Positions 16,501-18,323 of a stretch of 18,323 nucleotides of DNA are shown in pieces. This DNA comes from Baffinella frigidus (Eukaryota; Cryptophyceae; Cryptomonadales; Baffinellaceae): contig MU646763.1 in NCBI GenBank assembly GCA_026770585.1, positions 249,506-267,828 on the forward strand, read 5' to 3'. The translations under genes and the position numbers were made by a program. The notes under the pieces are model-generated. The model made no database searches and was not told the origin of the DNA. It worked only from the letters and a program-made list of their open reading frames with translations. How positions within the stretch are numbered: position 1 is the first letter of the stretch; each line of letters begins with the position of its first letter.

Positions 16501-18137
16501 GGCGAGCGTGAGAGAGGGCCGCGAGCATGACGCCCTTGACTCTCTGGACAACTCTCGCTTGAGCACACCTGGCTCGCCGTTTTCGGCAGCGCCCTCCACC
16601 CGAGGCAGGACCCACGACTCCGCCACCTCAGCCACAGCCTCAGACGCCGCATTCGGGGCGCACGTGCCCGGGGGGCTGCGCTTCTCACACCTTCCGAGCA
16701 CCTTGGACGGGAGCCCGATGGGCAGCAGCAGCAGCAGCAGCCTTCTCCCGCCGCGAAGCGGGGTGCGGCGCGCGCCGTCGGAGGTCGCCGAGGAGTGGAC
16801 GGGTGACCGCACGCCGGGAGGGGGTGGGGACGGAGGGGGGACGCGCTTGCGCGAGACTGCCCGTTCTTCGACGCCGACCACATCGCTGTAAAACCCCTAA
16901 ACCCGAAACCCTACACCCTACACCCTACACCCTGACACCTGAACCCTACACCCTGCAACCTACACCCTAAACCCTAAACCCTAAACCTCAAACCCTAAAC
17001 CCTAAACCCTAAACCCTGAAACCTGGACCCTGAACCCCAAACCCCAAACCCCAAACCCCAACCTCAAACCTCAAACCCCAAACCCCAAACCCCAAACCCC
17101 AAACCCAAATCGCAAACCGCAAGACCTGACCCAGGACGGCGCACGGGCTGACAGTGCGGCGGCCCAGCCCGGGCGCGGGCATACCGCGGTCATGGGAAGT
17201 GCACACGGCCAACCAGCTTGACTTCCTCTTCCCCGCACTCCCAGCCGTCCCGCGTGCTGCCGCGCGAATCTCGCGCCCGGCTGTGCAGCAGGTCCCCCCC
17301 CTCCCCCCGAAACCGCCTGCATCCCACCCAGCCCCATCACCGCGCCATGCAGTCAACGTCTCAACGCCTACCAAAGTTGGCAGAGCGCTGGACTATGCTC
17401 ACGCCGCCGTGGTGTGTTGCATGCGCACGTTGCCTGCTGCTGAGCGCTGCGGCAAGGTGTGTGTGTGGGGGGGGGGTGACACTGACGAGCGGGAGGATGG
17501 TTTGCGAGCGCAGATGGTGCAGCAGGGGACGACGACTGACCTGGCCGCGACCAACGCGGTGCTCTCGACGGCCTTGGATTCGCTGTTTCCCCCGCCCCGC
17601 ACACTCCACATGTCAGCAGCCGATCACGCGTATGTGCCGCCTGCGTCGACGCGGTGGGAGTATACGCAGAAGATCGATGGGGGGTAAATCCTAAACTATA
17701 AACCCTAAATCCGAAACCCTGAACGCTCAACCCTAAACCCTAAACCCTAAACCCTAAACCCTAAACCCTAAACCATAAACTCTAAACCCTAAACTCCAAA
17801 CTCCAAACTCCAAATCCCGAATCCCGAATCCCAAACCCCAAACCCCAAACCCCAAACCCCAAACCCCAAACCCCAAACCCCAAACCCCAAACCCCAAACC
17901 CCACACCCCAGGCGGACCTACACAGAGCTGGAGCTGCTCCCGGTGATGCGAATGATGGGGAATGGGGGCAACGTTGAGAGATCGCGCACAAGCGAGGCCC
18001 CGCGCCCCGACACCTCTGCTGCCGCCGTCGCGCTTCCCGAAGACCGCTTCATGACCTCCATCGTCGTGTCGCCCGATCGCCCGGATGGGCCCAAGGTGCA
18101 TCTGGAGGGGCGGTCGGCGTCGTTCGGCGTCCAGCAG
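13537..18137 (+). CDS. Large coiled-coil, low-complexity protein, 7+ exons, 3' partial
   Basis: Proposed exons are 13537-13782, 14062-14109, 14357-14475, 14774-15003, 15345-16887, 17135-17683 and 17912-18137. Every junction is phase-consistent, giving 2961 nt (987 codons) with no stop. Exon 1 encodes DITNTFGGRFPHGTQLLGYR, an acidic strand-rich stretch and PEEQTRYLLELVASMASRQ. Exons 2-3 add a charged helix (EAKRVEEAKEEHARRK, then AQRAAFVRSMDKKLND). Exon 5 includes ALLPIFQGAWLKRDF and a basic coiled coil (KLKEKELETAKRQLKRERK) near 16066-16140, then a Ser/Arg-rich disordered tail with a Ser run (SSSSSS) near 16722-16740. Exons 6-7 add Pro-rich and charged sequence. I recognise no family. Most junctions are GT-AG; the one after 14109 would be GC-AG. 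Exon 6 may hold a further 55-nt intron (17457-17511, in frame). The gene probably includes the C2 exon at 12141 and runs past the contig end. Confidence 0.6.
13783..14061 (+). repeat. Intron filled with CTCTACTGTATGCC-type repeats
   Basis: The donor CGCCAG then GTCAGC and the acceptor TCTCTTGGCAG are both phase 0. The interior carries four related units built on CTCTCTACTGTATGCCTG(T)ATG, near 13809, 13913, 13966 and 14012, plus an inverted copy near 13880-13905 (CAGTAGAGCGGAGCATAGAG). This repeat differs from the telomere-like heptamers of neighbouring introns. The reading frame stays open through it by chance. Confidence 0.65.
14110..14356 (+). repeat. CCCTAAA-array intron with GC donor candidate
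   Basis: From about 14113 to 14352 this is nearly pure CCCTAAA/CCCCAAA/CCCTGAA heptamers, ending in AAATCAG (acceptor, 14350-14356). The upstream coding frame ends at AAG 14109 and is followed by GCTACACCC, which has no GT. Joining 14109 to 14357 keeps phase 0. The alternative GT donor is at 14074 (CGC then GTCGAG), also phase 0, but it would leave only a 12-nt exon. Confidence 0.7.
14476..14773 (+). other. 298-nt intron with small TTGAGGG patch
   Basis: The proposed donor is GAGTG then GTCCCG (phase 2), and the acceptor GGTGGCAG ends at 14773. The interior has a direct AAGGACCGT doublet near 14553-14571 and a short degenerate G-rich heptamer patch at about 14695-14745 (TTGAGGG, TTTAGTG), in the orientation opposite to the large arrays. 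The exon boundaries are less certain than those of the repeat-filled introns. Confidence 0.45.
15004..15344 (+). other. 341-nt intron rich in CTGCCTGCCCCTGCT repeats
   Basis: The donor GATG then GTACCC (phase 1) and the acceptor TTGGTAG (ending 15344, phase 1) join SWADD to AGEGGVTEQ. The interior repeats CTGCCTGCCCCTGCT (near 15050, 15161, and a variant near 15187) and contains an exact second copy of the exon-end 12-mer CTGGGCTGACGA (14990-15001 and 15126-15137), which suggests a local duplication across the donor. Other acceptors between 15345 and 15480 are possible. Confidence 0.5.
16888..17134 (+). repeat. Intron of CCCTAAA, CCCTACA and CCCCAAA heptamers
   Basis: The donor is CT then GTAAAA (16888), and the acceptor is GACCCAG ending 17134. 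Both sides are phase 2, giving CT+G, Leu. It runs from CCCTAAA through CCCTACA units to a CCCCAAA tract at about 17030-17110. In the unspliced frame the donor creates CTG TAA, an apparent stop. The coding frame resumes as ACG GCG CAC GGG CTG immediately after the acceptor, which supports an intron rather than a gene end. Confidence 0.65.
17684..17911 (+). repeat. Intron of CCCTAAA and CCCCAAA heptamers
   Basis: The donor is GG then GTAAAT (17684), and the acceptor is CACCCCAG ending 17911; both are phase 2, restoring GGG, Gly. The interior is CCCTAAA units to about 17800, then a very regular CCCCAAA tract (about 17830-17900). As in the preceding repeat intron, the unspliced frame hits an immediate TAA (17685-17687) formed by the donor itself. 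Confidence 0.7.
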
Positions 18138-18237
18138 GTCTCGCTCTCACTCTCTCTCTATCTATCTCTCTCTCTCTATCTCTCGCTCTCTCTATCTCTC
18201 TCTCTCTATCTCTCGCTCTCTCTATTTGTATCGTTCC

Positions 18238-18295
<58 letters not shown>

Positions 18296-18323
18296 ATATA
18301 TATATATATATATATATATCTAT
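18138..18323. repeat. CT, TCTA and TA microsatellites at contig end
   Basis: The sequence after the donor CAGCAG then GTCTCG is CT-rich, then (CTAT)n from about 18237, then (TA)n to the last base. It is probably the start of another repeat-filled intron. Low complexity is the likely reason the assembly stops here. Confidence 0.85.

Noticed and set aside
17457-17511. An extra 55-nt intron inside exon 17135-17683
   Set aside because: The ends (AAG|GTGTGT and GCGCAG|ATG) and phase allow it, but the length is minimal and the frame is open either way. I could not decide, so it is left inside the exon.
17754-18101. Minus frames rich in GFGVWGLGFGVWGLG (also 13265-13519 and 17009-17374)
   Set aside because: These are translations of CCCCAAA/CCCTAAA arrays, whose 7-base period gives a repeating peptide. 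Such proteins appear in automatic annotations but are artefacts here.

Overview
The window looks like one whole contig from a nuclear genome of a GC-rich, intron-bearing eukaryote. It opens on a 56-base G run and ends in a TCTA/TA microsatellite. The telomere-like heptamer is CCCTAAA/TTTAGGG, the plant, green-algal and dinoflagellate type. Together with GC-rich exons and signalling domains (PDZ, SH3, C2), this suggests a unicellular alga. A prasinophyte-like green alga is my best guess, at low confidence. I see no rRNA, tRNA, CRISPR array, transposase or reverse transcriptase.

Layout: (1) Positions 1-2300 hold a partial plus-strand gene: a 52-bp minisatellite, a PDZ fragment (632-776) and an acidic, Ser-rich last exon ending in a stop (1524-2297). 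(2) Positions 2300-6400 are lower in GC and hold no recognisable gene. They contain a dispersed repeat, a fold-back pair, degenerate TTTAGGG blocks and a ~270-bp tandem array. (3) Positions 10764-6419 on the minus strand are a four-exon gene whose exons join in phase into a 925-residue protein, with an SH3 domain split over one intron and a C2 domain split over another. (4) Positions 10765-12140 are a divergent intergenic region with a near-perfect 24-nt palindrome. (5) Position 12141 onward, plus strand, holds a C2-domain exon and then seven phase-compatible exons (13537-18137) of a long coiled-coil/low-complexity protein that runs off the contig. The C2 exon may be the first exon of that gene.

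The most striking feature is the introns. Several consist almost wholly of degenerate telomere-like heptamers (CCCTAAA, CCCCAAA, CCCTACA), running from just inside the donor to just before the acceptor. In all five large cases the C-rich strand is the sense strand, although the two genes lie on opposite strands. In two of them the donor GT is also part of an in-frame TAA, so simple ORF calls break a single gene into pieces.

The identified domains (PDZ, SH3, C2) are protein-protein and membrane-binding modules, consistent with scaffold or signalling proteins. No enzymatic domain is visible, and no pathway can be assigned.
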